A stretch of 64,000 nucleotides of DNA from NCBI GenBank assembly GCA_027422505.1, contig JAPQWV010000497.1, positions 248,001-312,000 on the forward strand, read 5' to 3'. The notes below the pieces were generated by a model that was not told the DNA's origin, did no database searches, and saw only the letters and a list, made by a program, of their open reading frames with translations. This stretch comes from Craterostigma plantagineum (taxonomy: Eukaryota; Streptophyta; Magnoliopsida; Lamiales; Linderniaceae). Of this stretch, positions 47,891-63,975 are shown piece by piece (position 1 is the stretch's first letter; every line of letters begins with the position of its first letter). Position numbers and translations under genes: made by a program.

Positions 47891-49974
47891 CATATAAGAC
47901 AGGGAATAGTAAAACTCCCTGGATCCTTGAGCTTCTTAGGGATTTTGCTTTGGAGAATTGTCGAGCACTCTCCTCGTAGGCAGACGGTGGAGACGTTTTC
48001 GAGCTTCCTTCTGTTCGTCAGCAGGTCCTTCAAGAACTTGGCGAAGCTGGGCATCTGCGTAATAGCTTCAACAAAAGGTAAGTTAATATGCAATTCTTTA
48101 CACATACCCATAAATTTACCAAACTGAGCCTCGTTCTTGTCCTTCTTCAGTCGAGCCGGGTATGGGATCTTCGGCTGGTATGGCTTCACTGGTGGCCGCT
48201 GGGTCTCCGTCACCTTTTCCTTCTCGGGCTCGACCTTCTCCTTCTCAGCGTCGGCTTTCTCGACATCGTCGCCCTTGATCTCCTCAGCTTCGGGCTCGTC
48301 GTGGCTCTCAAAGTTGGCATTCTCCTTGGCCTTCTTTTTGGCGGGCACTTCTTGCAATTTTCGCGCATTCCTCAGCGTCACCGCCTTGCAGTACTCCTTA
48401 GGATTCGGCTCGGTGTAGCTTGGGAGCGATCCCTGGGTACGCCCCGCCAACTGCTTTGCCATCTGGCCCATCTGCTGCTCCAGCTTTTTAAGCGAGGCGT
48501 CTGTGTTCTGAGCACACAAGTCGTTCGTCTCCATGTACTCCTCCATCTTCGTCATACGGCTCTCGTGGGCTGCGGTGGTGCTACTGAAATTCGTGAGGAG
48601 CGTCTTCATCATGTCCTTCATCTCCCTCATGTCGTCGGATCCTCCCGCGGGCGTGTTCTGGTACTGTCGTGGTGGCCCGTTCTGGAATCCGGAAGGTCTG
48701 GGCTGAAATCCTGGTGGTCCTTGGTTCTGATGGTTCTGATTCCCGTACGCCAGGTTTGGATGTGCCCGGGGCTGGAAACTTCGCTGGCCGCCTTGGTAAT
48801 TTTCCATATAATCTACGTGTTCCAGCGGCTGCCCAAGTTGGCAATCTGAGGTCTCGTGGGCTGCGCTGCAAATCCCGCATAATGGTACGTAAGGTGTGTG
48901 CTGTGTCGGTGTGGTGGTGGTAACGGCGTTCACGGGCTGAGTCTGCCCGGACTTGGGAAGCAATGCACCAATCACCGTCTGCAACTGAGAGTTCGTCGAG
49001 GCGAGTTGTTGCTGGAGCGCCTCGATCTTAGAGTTAGTAGCCGTCTCCTCGCTCACTCCAAAGACGCATGTCGTCTTCATCCTGGTATTGCCCCTCATGA
49101 GACTGTTCCTCGAGTAGTCCTCAATGAGGTTCCAAGGGTCGGTCGCGTTGAGCTTCACGAGTCCTCCTCCGGCGGCTCCGTCTAGCATATGGACGGTCTG
49201 GTCATTGAGCCCCTCGTGAAATCGGTTGATCTGGGCTGCCTTCGACATTCCGTGCTGTGGACACCTCTTTAGTAGCGCCTTATAACGCTCCCACACCTCG
49301 TAAAGATTTTCAGACTCCTTCTGATGGAATAAAGAGATTTCTGTCTTCAATCGTAACACCTTCGACAGTGGGAAGTAGTGGCCGATAAACGCGGCTCGCA
49401 GCTCCTCCCAGGTGGTGATCGAGCGAGGTGGTAACATCTCAAGCCAATCCTTGGCTCTGAACTTCAAAGAGAACGGGAACAACATGAGCTTAATCGCGTC
49501 GCCTGGAACACCATTGATTTTGATAGTGTCGGTCACCGTCTGAAACGCCTTCAGATGGGAGTAAGGATCGTCATCGGGGTTGCCCTCGAACTGGGCCGTC
49601 TGAAAAATCATCTGAAGCCAAGAATGCTTCAGTTCAAAATTGTTGTTCTCGATCGGCGGGATGACAATCGCCGATTCCGTACAGCCTAGCGCGGCATTCT
49701 TGAGGAGGTCCTGAAGAGATGGTTCCTCCTCTGGAACGTTGTGGACGGGCACTCGGTGGTCTGCCATGTCTACTTCTGTATTGGGACTATCTACGGCTGT
49801 CTCTACACGTGAGTTTTGGATGGATTCCTGCGAACTATCCTCTGAATAACAGACTAACGGATCCTGAGAGCTGGTGGATGCTCCTTCGGTATCGTACTTA
49901 AGTTTCCTTCGTAACTTCCGCTCGAAATCCGGGTCTGCGTCAACGATGGGACCCGATGGATGGCTTCGGGTCAT
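47890..49974 (-). CDS. Athila-like gag (694-codon open frame)
   Basis: Capsid-type polyprotein part. It starts MTRSHPSGPIVDADPDFE at 49974, about 210 bp after the primer site. The retrotransposon gag core has PPRSITTWEELRAAFIGHYF and NLYEVWERYKALLKRCPQHG. A compact zinc knuckle CGICSAAHETSDC (CX2CX3HX4C) follows, and then a Gln/Pro-rich stretch, a coiled coil (MEEYMETNDLCAQNTDASLKKLEQQ) and a charged region with KPYQPKIPYPARL. It runs into the protease region up to a TGA at 47890. The gag itself is intact, unlike the copy at 21786. Confidence 0.9.
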   Translation of the reverse strand: MTRSHPSGPIVDADPDFERKLRRKLKYDTEGASTSSQDPLVCYSEDSSQESIQNSRVETAVDSPNTEVDMADHRVPVHNVPEEEPSLQDLLKNAALGCTESAIVIPPIENNNFELKHSWLQMIFQTAQFEGNPDDDPYSHLKAFQTVTDTIKINGVPGDAIKLMLFPFSLKFRAKDWLEMLPPRSITTWEELRAAFIGHYFPLSKVLRLKTEISLFHQKESENLYEVWERYKALLKRCPQHGMSKAAQINRFHEGLNDQTVHMLDGAAGGGLVKLNATDPWNLIEDYSRNSLMRGNTRMKTTCVFGVSEETATNSKIEALQQQLASTNSQLQTVIGALLPKSGQTQPVNAVTTTTPTQHTPYVPLCGICSAAHETSDCQLGQPLEHVDYMENYQGGQRSFQPRAHPNLAYGNQNHQNQGPPGFQPRPSGFQNGPPRQYQNTPAGGSDDMREMKDMMKTLLTNFSSTTAAHESRMTKMEEYMETNDLCAQNTDASLKKLEQQMGQMAKQLAGRTQGSLPSYTEPNPKEYCKAVTLRNARKLQEVPAKKKAKENANFESHDEPEAEEIKGDDVEKADAEKEKVEPEKEKVTETQRPPVKPYQPKIPYPARLKKDKNEAQFGKFMGMCKELHINLPFVEAITQMPSFAKFLKDLLTNRRKLENVSTVCLRGECSTILQSKIPKKLKDPGSFTIPCLI

Positions 49975-50182
49975 TAACCGCTGAATCGTACCTTTAATGA
50001 GTGAGAAATAAAAATTAGCGAAAAAGTAAACAAATACGCCGAATAAGAATACGAAATCAATAACGACGCAGGAAAAACAACTAATGCAAATAGCACAAAT
50101 AATGCAAACGGTAAAAACAAAGAAAACGTCAAAATCACAGTGGCTAAAGTACCGAACTACGGTGTTCCTAATATCAATTTAC

Positions 50183-50200
50183 TCCCCGGCAACGGCGCCA
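50183..50200 (-). other. Primer binding site, tRNA-Asp type
   Basis: The complement reads TGGCGCCGTTGCCGGGGA, located a few bases inside the 5' LTR and identical to the site of the pol-less element. Confidence 0.88.
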
Positions 50201-50206
50201 AAAACT

Positions 50207-51379
50207 TGATCGACACGTGGTGTGTGAATGAAAGTGCGACAAGTAATAATTAAAACGAATACTAAATTACTGTCACCGACGTGCGCTGGGCAGTGGACCT
50301 ATCGTTTGTAGTGTAGTAAAGTGAGTAAACGAGTATCGAACACGAGGAATTAATCAAGTACTAGTAATGACCTATCGACTCGATATTTAACCTAAATAAA
50401 ATACGCAAATTTTTTGACGACTTAACCTAACAGATCGCTCCTAAATCAACTAGAAATTCAAAGAACACGCTTAGAAATGTGATCGGGATGAGATGTGATC
50501 GGGATTCGAATCCGGCTAGGTGTGGTCGCCTAAGACAATGAAATATCGTGCCTACGTGATTCTTCACTAAATCGCAGTAATTTTTCTACCCACTCGCGAA
50601 TTTGCTGTCGCCCTAAACACTCGTGGGGATCTAAAATTCAGTAATTACTAATAGCGAGGATCGAGTATTTGCTTTCGCCCTATACTCGAATCCTATCTTC
50701 TACGAACGGCCTAATCGTTGTTTAGCTGTCGCCCTAAACGATTTTCCATACATTCACGTTAACACATAGACATATTAAAGCGAAGAAGCAATTTCATAGA
50801 ACAATAAATAGTCAGAATACGCAAATCACGATAAACATGTCTTAAGTACGACTAATCCTAGCGTTCATCTAATCCCAAACACAAAAGGGATTTAGCTACG
50901 CATGATAGACGAGAAAACAACGAAAGAAACAAAGGATAAAGGCGAAGAATTCTTGTTCTTGATATACGGATGATCTGCGATCGGAGCGTTGAAGATTCTT
51001 CGTTCTTCGTTAAATTGGCGTGATTGTCACAGGTCACAGCCAAATGCATTGTCGGTCACGGCCGTGACCATCATCAGTCGGCTTCTCTGTCGTGCGTCAC
51101 GACCTGGTGCAAGGGCTGTCACGGTCGTGACCAGGGGCAGTGACTTCATCTTCGGCCTCTGGTGGGTGTCACGGTCAACTGCATAGGGTGTCACGGCCCG
51201 TGACACCCAGCAGTGTTCTTCAATTTTGCACCGTTTTGCCTCGTTTTCGCTCGTTTTCGCACGAAACTCGTCCTAAGCTCCTTCAACATAAGAATAAGTG
51301 TAAATATGCCGATTCATTGCTAAAGTTCTATTATACCCCAAATAAATACTATGATAAACGCATTAAAATACGTTTATCA
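50207..51379 (-). repeat. 5' LTR of the inserted Athila-like element (1173 bp)
   Basis: The ends are those of the 3' LTR (start TGATAAACG, end GTCGATCA). A deletion of about 220 bp removes sequence just outside GATTGTCACAGGTCACAG (near 51025), and about 13 bp are missing near 51310. The remaining sequence is nearly identical to the 3' LTR. Confidence 0.88.
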
Positions 51380-51384
51380 GACAT

Positions 51385-52190
51385 CGATACCAATAGACAT
51401 ACAATAATCATTAAATGCTTTGGAAGTAAATTCACCAGCATTATCAAGACGTATTTTCTTTATTGGATAATCTGGGAAATGTGCTCTTAATCTAATCAGC
51501 TGAGCAAGTAATCTCGCAAATGCGACGTTTCTCGTAGATAATAAACATACATGGGACCATTTACTTGATGCATCAATTAATACCATGAAATGTTTAAATG
51601 GTCCACATGATGGATGTATCGGTCCACAAATATCGCCATGTATATGCTCCAAAAATGCAATAGATTCAGTCTTTACTTTCATTTGGGATGGTCGAATAAT
51701 TAACTTCCCTTTAGAGCAAGCAATACATGCTAATTCTTTAGACTGAAGAATCTTCGGGTTCCTCAATAAATGTCCGCGTGATTTTTCAATTATCGCATCG
51801 TAATTGTACCGGGATGGCCCAACCGGTCATGCCAAACATTAAATGTACTGTCATTGCTAAACTTTTGGATAGCATATGATTCAATCGTTCTAAGATATGT
51901 GTAGTATAGCCCAGAGTCAAAAGACGGTAATGTTTCTACGATTCTCTTTTCATTCGAAATCACTTTTGTAATGTGCAGATATTCAATATCTCCTTTTTGT
52001 GTAGTCTCAACATGATATCCGTTATTTCGAATTGCTTTAAAGCTTATTAAATTTCTTTGAGACCTAGGGGAATATAAAGCATTTTCAATAATCAGCCTTG
52101 TTCCTCTGGGCAATAATAAATTAGCTCTTCCGGAGCCTTCAATTATATTTGTGCTACCCGATATAGTAATCACTGGTTTCTTTCATATCA
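51385..52190 (-). pseudogene. copia gag_pre-integrase and integrase N-half
   Basis: Two ORFs on the minus strand. The first (51790-52173) has LYSPRSQRNLISFKAI and NVWHDRLGHPG, the gag_pre-integrase zinc region. The second (51377-51766) has CIACSKGKLI, IHGDICGPIHPSCGPFKHFM and KIRLDNAGEFTSKAFNDYC, the catalytic D and the start of the core. The frame stops at the Gypsy insertion site 51380 and resumes beyond it at 38648. Confidence 0.85.
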
Positions 52191-52536
52191 AGATGCTCGA
52201 GATATTTCTTACTTTTCAGAATTGTATTAGTCGTTGCACAGTCTGCAAGACATAATTCTCCATTGCACATGCTCGTGTCATCATATAATATCCTTTATAA
52301 ACAAACACATAATTATCATTAATACATATTATTGAAAACAAACAATACATAGCAAACACAGGAATGGCATCCAAATAACAATCATAGCAAACATAACGAT
52401 ATTATTGAAAATAAACGATACATAGCAAACACAGGAATAACATTCAAATAACAATCATAGCAAACATAACATAACTTTCAAACGATACATATCAAAGCAC
52501 ACAATAATAAAGCATTTAATTTAAAATGGTAGCATG

Positions 52537-53565
52537 TTAGATTTCTTCATTGATGAGCACAAAATCATCGGCGTCGAAATTAACACCTTCTTCATTAACA
52601 CCGGAAGTTGAAGCAATTGTACCCTGAACAAAATTCGTTTTATTTTTCTTTCCTTTGCCCATTGATTTGATACAGCTCAACAAGGTATTGGGGTGTACGG
52701 CAAGTGCGGGACCAATGTCCCGGACCACCGCATCGATAACATTTTTCGTCATTCCCCTTTTGTTCAGTTTGCTTCCTTTCATTTTTACTGTCATAAACTT
52801 TCTTCTTCTGGGAAATATTCTGATGACCACCACGATAATTATGATAACCACCACGGAAATATTGATAACCACCACTATGATAACTTCGGCCACGACCACG
52901 ACCGTGACGTCCCCCATGACCACGTCCACGGCCATTACCTCGAATATTATCATTATTAATATTGACTGCATTCGCTTCGGAGTGCAGCCGTACCAGTCGA
53001 TCGGGATTCGTGATTTTTCATCAGCAACTCATTGTTTTGCTCAGCCAACAGTAAGCAACAAAATAAGATCTGAGTACTTTTCAAATTTTCTCTCTCGATA
53101 TTGCTGTTGTAGAATAACATTTGATGGATGAAACGTGGTGAACGTTTTCTCCAACATAATCGCATCGATAATAGTTTCTCCACATAATTTCAGTGTAGAA
53201 GTAATTCTATAAACAACAGAATTATATTCGCTTACCGATTTAAAATCTTGCAAGTGTAAATTAACCCATTCATACCTTGCATTTGGGAGAATAACAGTTT
53301 TTAAGTGGTTATATCGATCTTCCAAGTTTTTTCACAAGTCTTTCGGGTCTTTCACTGTTAAGTACTCAATTTTGAGACTTTCATGAATGTGGTGGCGAAG
53401 AAAAATCATTGCCTTCGCCTTGTCCTGCTCGGATGTCGCATTGGTCGGTTTGGTATCACCCAGACCTTTCGCTTTCAAATGAATCTCCGCATCTAGTGCC
53501 CAAGATAAATAATTTCGACCAGTGATATCGAGTGCAACAAACTCAAGGCTCGCCAAATTCGGCAT
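52537..53565 (-). pseudogene. copia gag with zinc knuckle, disrupted
   Basis: The start MPNLASLEFVALDITGRNY at 53565 is followed by LSWALDAEIHLKAKGL and a stop near 53332. It then continues with DRYNHLKTVILPNARYEW and LQDFKSVSEYNSVVY (UBN2-type gag), and finally an Asn/Gly/Arg-rich stretch and the CCHC knuckle CYRCGGPGHWSRTC (about 52740-52700). At least three frame breaks are visible. An overlapping long open frame at 52537-52971 is a different frame of the Gly/Arg-rich part and is not the protein. Confidence 0.8.
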
Positions 53566-53619
53566 ATTATTATAAAATACAAAAAGCATTTCAACAATGG
53601 AACAAAATATTAAATGCAT

Positions 53620-54092
53620 AACTAATCAAATAAAAATCATATTCGATAAATATAGTCGGTATAGCCAATTATTTCAAATATGTAACTAGACGTAGTTACT
53701 GGCGGGAGTTACAAACCGGCACATAATAGGCGGTATAAACCGGCACATATCAGGTGGTACAAACCATGACATGATAGGCGGTATAAATCGAGCCAAGCTA
53801 GTCGGACAAACCGAACCAAGCTAGTCGGATAAACCGAACCAAGCTAGTCGGATAAAAAAAATTAATATGCCACCGCTGAGATTCGAAATCTGGACCTCCC
53901 ATCACTTAGATTTTGACGGTATTCCGCGAAACCAGTCGGACTATAGCATTTTGTTGTATAATCTATATTTTAAATTTGTATAATATTGATGAAATAAAAT
54001 TATTATACCTTAATTATGCCCGTAAATCTTCGACAGAAATTAGCGTCGTCGGCGGAGATCGGCGTTGTTGGTAGAGCCTCGTCCTTATAACG
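53620..54092 (-). other. copia 5' leader with minisatellite
   Basis: Between 5' LTR and gag. At 53705-53860 there are two sets of roughly 23-bp repeats: CCGGCACATAATAGGCGGTAYAAA-type units (about four) and CGAACCAAGCTAGTCGGATAAAC-type units (three). Just inside the LTR the element strand reads CGTTATAAGGACGAGGCTC, which is not the usual copia iMet primer site TGGTATCAGAGC. The primer is thus uncertain. Confidence 0.6.
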
Positions 54093-54356
54093 TATTATAA
54101 ATAACTTAACTTATTAATTGTATTTAAGGTTTTATTATTTTACTAAGTATAACATATATTATATTATATAATATTATAAGTGAGAGAGGGAGATAGTGAG
54201 AGTGGGAGAGTGAAGTAATGTGAGAGAGAGAGGAGTTTCTCAAAATTTTGTGTACAGTTTACAAGTGACCAATGAGGCCTATTTATAGGCCACAATACAT
54301 ATAGATGTGGCACACACTCCAATAGAGGACATCCACATAATAATATATTTATAACA
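54093..54356 (-). repeat. copia 5' LTR
   Basis: Nearly identical over its 264 bp to the LTR at 35786-36051. It carries a GA-rich stretch, a CCTATTTATAGG element and the start TGTTATAAATATATTATTATG in element orientation. Confidence 0.85.
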
Positions 54357-54545
54357 GAATCATCGATTTCTCGAGCAAAATTGGATTTTCTTACTTAATG
54401 AAGTTGTGACGTGGACAATTCTGAAACGACAACCCAAACAACTCATGCATTTGTATAATATGGGAACTAACAACCACATCACATTCACAATTATGAAGGG
54501 CCTTCTACTTATGCTACGACTGCCTACTTTCACTCACTCTCTACC

Positions 54546-54569
54546 TGTGTGTGTGTGTGTGTGTGTGTG
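54546..54569. repeat. (GT)n microsatellite in the AAE18 leader or promoter
   Basis: About twelve TG units, 63 bp before the AAE18 ATG. Confidence 0.85.
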
Positions 54570-54631
54570 AAGGAGAGGTGATAGTGTAAGCAACTGCTGA
54601 TAGTCTTTGGTTAGAATCTGAAGCAGAGCAA

Positions 54632-57600
54632 ATGGGCAAGAACATAATTGAAGTGGGAGTTGAAGATTTGGTGAGAAGTGGGCTTCAATTTGAAGACGCC
54701 AGAGATTTGGAAACACAGATTAAAGACTCAATCAGATGTGTTGGGATTAAAGACGCTAAGAGCATTTGGCGTGAGATTACAGCTCGCAAGCTGCTGAAGC
54801 CATGGCACCCACACGCTCTCCACAGGCTAATCTACTCCTCGGTGTACCATGAATACGATGAGTCCATCAATGGCCCTCCAATTTACTGGTTTCCTTCACT
54901 GTAAGTCACGGGCAGCGAACAGATTCGTGCAATTTCGCTTGGATTTTGCGAATTGATTGCTGTTCTCGCAGCACCTTTTTTTTTTCAAAATTTTTTATTT
55001 TTCTTGTTGGTTTGTTTTAAGATGGAGTTTATGTATATAATGGAAACCTTGGAGGTGGTTTTTGTTTGTGTTTGATTTTTAGCTTAGAAAACCTTAGTTG
55101 CTATGGTTTAATTAGGGATGCGAGGAGAAGATTTTCTGATTTTTTTTTATTAGCATTCTTTGTTGGTGATGAAAGAGGAAGGCGTTCTCATTGATTTCTG
55201 CTTGATTTTGCTGTAGATTTAAGTATGAGGTGATGTGATTACATTGTGTTTTATCGTCTCAGATCATTGTCTACACTGACGAACTTGGGACGTCTCATGG
55301 AAACTCATGGCCCGAGCCTGTTGGGTTCATCATACAAAGACCCGATAACAAGTTTCAAGCTGTTTCAGCGCTTCTCTGTGCAACGTCCCGAGGCCAGCCC
55401 TTACTTGCACAATTGCGATCTATTAGTTAAGTTAGTGCATTTTCCATTTCACTCGGGCAATGCTTTTCTTTTTGGGCTCTTTTTCAGATGTATTGGCCAC
55501 TTATTTTGAAAGAGCTGACCATAAAATTCTATGAGCCGCCGAAATTTATCTTGGATACTTATGATAAATCCCGGCCCGGCGGAACATGGTTGCCTGGCGC
55601 AGAATTGAATATAGCAGAATGTTGCCTATCGCCAAGAAATGGAAATGATGATAAGCCTGCAATTGTGTGGAGAGATGAAGGTCAAGAAAGTGTCAAGAGT
55701 ATGACTCTCAAGGAGCTTCGCGAGCAAGTAATGTATGATGTTGTTGGGCAACTCTCATCAATCTCTTATTGTTGGTTTGCTGAAAAAGCAGTGAGAAAAA
55801 CATGGTTATATTTCTTGATTTTGCTTTTTATCTCGATCAGGTTGATAGCAAATGCATTGGATGCCATGTTCGTCAAAGGAGATGCTATTGCTATCGACAT
55901 GCCAATGACTGCCACTGCAGTTGTTATATACTTGGCCATCGTTCTTTCTGGCCATGTTGTTGTTTCTATCGCCGATAGCTTTGCACCAAAGGAGATAGCC
56001 ACGCGCTTGCGTGTATCAAAGGCTAAAGCGATTTTCACTCAGGTAATTACCACATGAATGAACTTCGGTCCTTTGACTTTTTTCAGAAGCATGTGCTATT
56101 CATACATCCCTTATGACACGGTGTGCAATCTTTCTGAATTCTGACCTTTATCAAACATATCCCAGGATGTTATTGTACGAGGAGGGCGAACATACCCTTT
56201 GTACAGGTGATAAGCAGTGCAATGTTTTATATACACAGTATGTTTTTTAGATGTATAATCTCAACTCGGTGAGGTAGCAATGATGGGCTCTTTTCAATGC
56301 TAAGTGGGATATTCTATTACGTCACGGTGCAGTCGTGTGGTGGAAGCTGGCCCAGAAAAAGTAGTTGTCATCCCCGCCACCGGAGGAGACATTACCGTTC
56401 AATTAAGGAGCCAAGATTTGTCTTGGAATACGTTTCTTTCGAGTGTACATCGCATGCCTAGGTAGGTAATAAACAACACTTTCATCCTCCTCAAAGTTGG
56501 AGCGAACACATATTAAGCCTTCATTTGGTTACTCTTTATGGCAGATCGAATCATTATTCACCCATTCGCCAGCCCATAGATGCTGTGACGAACATCCTTT
56601 TCTCATCTGGCACTACAGGTCAGTGGTACCTGTTCTGTTTTGAAAATGCATCGATCGATTCTTTCTCATACGCTCTGCACTATTACGATCTTCCATTCTT
56701 ACAGGCGATCCAAAAGCTATCCTATGGACTCAACTGTCTCCAATCAGAGCTGCTGCTGATTCGTGGACACATCTCGACATCAAGGCTGGAGATGTCTGCT
56801 GCTGGCCCACAAACCTAGGATGGGTTATGGGCCCGATATTGCTATATTCGTGTTTCTTGTCGGGGGCAACTCTTGCCCTTTATCATGGGTCTCCTCTGAC
56901 GCGTGGTTTTGGAAAGTTCGTTCAGGTCTGACTCAAAATCTCGCCAATCGTCGAAGATTTTCTGCTTCTTTTATTAGGCAGTGAAAAATTTTCTGACTGC
57001 ACACTTTTTGACTAATTTTAGGATGCAGGGGTCACTATATTAGGAACTGTGCCAAGCTTAGTGAAGACGTGGAAAAACACGCGATGTATGGATGGTCTGA
57101 ACTGGACAAAGATCAAGTAATCTTTTTATTGTTATTAACGATATAGCTTTTGTAGTGGACATAGACATCATCCACCTTTCACTATGTCTATCACTTTTGA
57201 AGGTCATTTGCTAGTACCGGGGAGACCTCGAACGTCGACGATGATTTATGGCTTTCCTCGAGGAATTATTACATCCCCGTCATGGAGTGCTGCGGCGGCA
57301 CAGAGCTCGCATCGTCCTATGTTTATGGAAACCGTTTGCAACCGCAGGCATTTTCAGCATTTAGCTACGCATCTATGGGCACTGGCTTTGTCATTCTCGA
57401 TGAAAATGGAAACCCCTATGTGAGAGGGTCAAATATTGTACTTTAAGATCTTCAAATCAAGCGATTACTGTCCCAATAAAAATTTTATATAATTGTTGAA
57501 TTCGTCTAACAGGCAGACGATCAACCCTGCGTTGGCGAGGTGGGCTTATTTCCTCTTTACATGGGTGCAACTGACAGGCTGTTGAATGCTGACCACGACA

Positions 57601-58269
57601 AGGTTTACTTTAAAGGCATGCCCATTTACAGAGGAAGGGTAATTAAGAACTTTTTATAGCATGCTTTGAGGCATGAGACAACATAGTACTTGTAGCAATC
57701 GACACATTGATGTTTGAGTTTCTTTGTTTTTCTTTTATTTGGCGTCTCAGCAACTGAGGAGACATGGAGACGTTTTGAAGAGGACCGTCGGCGGATATCT
57801 AATGGTTCAGGGAAGAGCTGATGACACTATGAATCTCGGAGGCATTAAGACGAGCTGCATTGAGATCGAGAGAGTGTGTAATGAGGCCGACCAAAGCGTT
57901 CTTGAAACTGCAGCAGTTAGCTTTCAGCCATCAGATGGTGGGCCCGAGCAGCTGTGCGTATATGTTGTGCTGAAGAAAGGGTTCGAAGTCGACTCAGAGG
58001 TGCTGAAGATGAAGCTTTCGAGATCCATACAGACCAACCTTAACCCTCTGTTCAAGGTGAAAATTACAATCCCATTTTGATCTTATAAGCCTATGTTTGT
58101 TTATGTTGTTAGTCTTTGGTGGTGTTATTAGATACTTACATGATTATGGGGGCAGGCGAGTTTTGTTAAGATCGTGCCGGAGTTTCCTCGGACGGCGTCA
58201 AATAAGCTGCTGAGAAGAGTTCTGAGAGATGAGCTGAGGAAGGAACTTCATTTACGAAGCAGAATCTGA
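54632..58269 (+). CDS. AAE18: Acyl-activating enzyme 18, peroxisomal
   Basis: AMP-forming carboxylic acid:CoA ligase family. Thirteen exons: 54632-54900, 55263-55392, 55488-55732, 55841-56042, 56166-56206, 56333-56461, 56545-56618, 56705-56925, 57022-57116, 57203-57419, 57513-57638, 57751-58056, 58156-58269. The spliced length is 2169 bases (722 aa). All junctions keep frame. An N-terminal domain ([18 protein letters not shown]) is followed by the ACS-N region with [15 protein letters not shown], the P-loop FSSGTTGDPKA at residues about 358-368, a GWVMGP stretch, and the hinge/A8 motif [15 protein letters not shown]. It ends in Ser-Arg-Ile, a peroxisomal PTS1 variant. In Arabidopsis AAE18 activates 2,4-DB; its natural substrate is unclear to me. 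Intron 2 appears to start with GC (see findings). A copia LTR ends 276 bp upstream of the ATG, which is the first in the frame. Confidence 0.92.
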
Positions 58270-58789
58270 GTTTACATTAGATAGTGAAATAAAACTGTTG
58301 ATTATCGACATTATTACGTTAAAACGGGTATGAATGGAGCCTGAATTTACTGTCGTATGTTAACGGTACAAGTTCAGTGACTTGTGGATAATGCCTCGTG
58401 AGAGGCCCCACAAGCACTTGAGAGATTCTTACCTGAGCAATCCCCATTTGGAAAGGCAACCATTTTATAATGAAAATGCATTATTATAGAAGAAAGTAGT
58501 ATGTGAGATCGATAGGAAAATGAGGAATCCATTCAAATATCTAAGCATTTGTTTTCATAAGCTTTTTTTTTTCAAAAGAATAATTACTATAAGGTGCCTA
58601 GTTAGTTGGCCAATCAAGAACAAACAAAACAAAATATCTTTCAATCAACAAATACAAATCCAAACTAAATAATCCCAGAAACAAGAATGCCCTGAGAAAC
58701 CAAACACTACAACAAGTTCAACTTCTTGTATCAAACCAATAGTATTAAAAAAAAAAAAAAAAAAAAAAAAAAGAAACTGTCAATATTAA
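58270..58789. other. Convergent intergenic region between AAE18 and ADCS
   Basis: It holds both presumed 3'UTRs and a run of about 26 A residues (58747-58772) shortly beyond the ADCS stop. No ORF. Confidence 0.6.

Positions 58790-63975
<5,186 letters not shown>

Larger units (their letters stand above)
38654..51379 (-). mobile_element. Athila-like Ty3/Gypsy retrotransposon inserted in copia
   Basis: The 5-bp target duplication GACAT flanks the element (38649-38653 and 51380-51384). Both LTRs, a tRNA-Asp-type primer site, gag-protease-RT-RNase H-integrase, a third ORF and polypurine tracts are all present on the minus strand. The coding region carries two in-frame TGA codons, at least two frameshifts and an insertion within reverse transcriptase, so it is not active. 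It interrupts the copia integrase ORF after CMSIGID. Confidence 0.92.
35786..54356 (-). mobile_element. Ty1/copia LTR retrotransposon, split by a Gypsy insertion
   Basis: Near-identical LTRs of about 265 bp lie at both ends and the 5-bp target duplication GAATC flanks them (35781-35785 and 54357-54361). All copia domains read on the minus strand in the order gag, zinc knuckle, gag_pre-integrase, integrase, reverse transcriptase, RNase H, which is the copia order. Without the 12.7-kb Gypsy element at 38654-51379 the copia element would be about 5.8 kb. Several stops and frameshifts show it is dead. It ends 276 bp before the AAE18 start codon. Confidence 0.9.

Noticed and set aside
47803..47892. 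Regulated stop-codon readthrough between gag and pol
   Set aside because: The sister element has sense codons at both positions, so the TGA codons are mutations.
52537..52971. 144-codon Val/Ile-rich ORF as a membrane protein
   Set aside because: It is a wrong frame of the Gly/Arg-rich copia gag; the adjacent frame has the CCHC zinc knuckle.
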